Part shown: piece after piece, positions 5,974 to 6,616 of the stretch
Layout: each line of letters begins with the position of its first letter
Numbering within the stretch: the first letter of the stretch is position 1
Assembly: GCA_007125455.1 (NCBI GenBank)
Contig: SLDE01000234.1
Span: forward strand, 1-6,616
From: Ectothiorhodospiraceae bacterium
GTDB taxonomy: Bacteria > Pseudomonadota > Gammaproteobacteria > Thiohalomonadales > Thiohalomonadaceae
Direction of reading: 5' to 3'
DNA length: 6,616 nt
Made by a program: the position numbers and the translations under genes
The notes under the pieces: model-generated
What the model was told of the DNA's origin: nothing
The model's input: the letters and a program-made list of their open reading frames with translations, nothing else
Database searches by the model: none

Positions 5974-5976
5974 ATG

Positions 5977-6616
5977 CTATTCCTTGTGGCAAAAATTTTG
6001 TTCCACCGCCATCACAGCGGCCTCCACACGGGAGTGCACATCCAGTTTACGCAAGATCGCCTTGACGTGCAGCTTGACGGTGCCATCGGAGATCCCCAGG
6101 TTACGCGCAATCACCTTGTTGCTTTGTCCTTCGGCCAGCAGGCAGAGGATCTCCAGTTCGCGCGGGGTCAGCTCGGCGAAGGGGGAGACCTCCTTGGGCA
6201 CTACCATCTCATCGCCCTCACTCTGCACCACCCGCGCCAGCACGGTGGTCAATTCCGGGGCGACGATGGTCTTGCCATTCATGATCTCACGCAGGGCGTT
6301 TACCAGTTCACTGGGCTCCATGTCTTTGAGTAGGTAACCGGCAGCACCGTTGCGCAGGCTCTCGACCAGATCCCGCTCTTCGTTGCTGGTGGTCAGCATC
6401 ACGATAGGATGGGAGAAGCCTACCGCACGTAGGCCGGAGAGTACCTCCAGGCCACTCATCTCCGGCATGCGCAGATCCAGCAAGACGATATCCGGTTGGG
6501 TCTCCTGTGCCATCAAAAAGCCTTCGCGGCCATTCCCGGCGGTGCCGATGACCTCGATGCTGTGGCGTTCGAGCAGGGTCTCGAGACCGCTGCGGAACAG
6601 AGTGTGATCGTCTACC
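5977..6616 (-). CDS. narL: NarL-family two-component response regulator (5' end off window)
   Basis: The visible 212 residues lack only about the first 7-8 residues, which lie beyond the right edge; reading from 6615 gives VDDHTLFRSG, the acidic pocket of a receiver. The phosphoacceptor Asp is in VLLDLRMPEMSG (visible residue 47), the conserved Thr in MLTTSNEE (75-76) and the Lys in GYLLKDMEP (97). A linker leads to a LuxR-type helix-turn-helix: LTPRELEIL, then SNKVIARNLGISDGTVKLHV, then SRVEAAV. GYLLKDMEP, NK-IAR-L-I and SRVEAAV closely recall E. coli NarL, which responds to nitrate through NarX. The regulator may therefore control anaerobic respiration, but NarL paralogues are common and no sensor kinase is visible, so the symbol is tentative. 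Its last codons contain the Shine-Dalgarno of csiV. Confidence 0.9.
   Translation of the reverse strand, partial: VDDHTLFRSGLETLLERHSIEVIGTAGNGREGFLMAQETQPDIVLLDLRMPEMSGLEVLSGLRAVGFSHPIVMLTTSNEERDLVESLRNGAAGYLLKDMEPSELVNALREIMNGKTIVAPELTTVLARVVQSEGDEMVVPKEVSPFAELTPRELEILCLLAEGQSNKVIARNLGISDGTVKLHVKAILRKLDVHSRVEAAVMAVEQNFCHKE
5981..5985 (-). promoter_or_regulatory. Shine-Dalgarno supporting a GTG start for csiV
   Basis: On the minus strand AAGGA lies 7 bases before GTG 5973-5971 and 16 before ATG 5964-5962. Spacing favours the GTG. The site overlaps the last codons of the response-regulator gene. Confidence 0.55.

Noticed and set aside
1..6616. CRISPR array, tRNA, rRNA or insertion sequence
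   Set aside because: I found no regularly spaced direct repeats, no tRNA-like cloverleaf with the conserved TTC loop, no rRNA sequence and no transposase. The inverted repeats at 2701-2853 enclose no gene.

Overview
The window looks like a chromosomal segment of a gammaproteobacterium, GC-rich over most of its length. Three genes support this. There is a CsiV-family periplasmic protein, a family known from Gammaproteobacteria. There is a 6-oxopurine-type methylthioinosine phosphorylase, the enzyme that Pseudomonas uses in place of MTA phosphorylase. There is also a cytoplasmic NagZ of Gram-negative type. I cannot name the genus from the sequence alone.

Layout. The first 110 bases hold a possible promoter with a perfect 7-bp dyad over its -10 box. 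A tight plus-strand run follows: a CYTH-domain triphosphate phosphohydrolase-like protein, a YkuD-fold L,D-transpeptidase/carboxypeptidase without signal peptide, NagZ, and a hypoxanthine-type phosphoribosyltransferase. A roughly 190-base gap comes next, containing a multi-armed inverted-repeat element, then an S-methyl-5'-thioinosine phosphorylase. Only 23 bases after that gene are two overlapping genes that do not look like housekeeping genes: a RecF/OLD-type ABC-like AAA ATPase (388 aa) and a 147-aa basic protein of unknown family. On the minus strand, converging on this run, are a NarL-like response regulator (its N-terminus runs off the right edge) and csiV, only 3 bases apart.

How the genes fit together. 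The YkuD protein and NagZ would both act in the cytoplasm on recycled peptidoglycan: NagZ removes GlcNAc from GlcNAc-anhydroMurNAc-peptides, and the YkuD enzyme could trim the terminal D-Ala from tetrapeptides. The phosphorylase and phosphoribosyltransferase can form a short salvage route: methylthioinosine to hypoxanthine, then hypoxanthine to IMP. The shared theme is salvage.

The ATPase and small-protein pair is the part most likely to be an undescribed system. It has lower GC in the rows I counted, a 4-base ATGA overlap with a perfect internal Shine-Dalgarno, no TOPRIM or HNH partner, and a partner protein with a D...E-x-H pattern that vaguely recalls a PD-(D/E)XK nuclease. A phage-defence or DNA-processing role is inference only.
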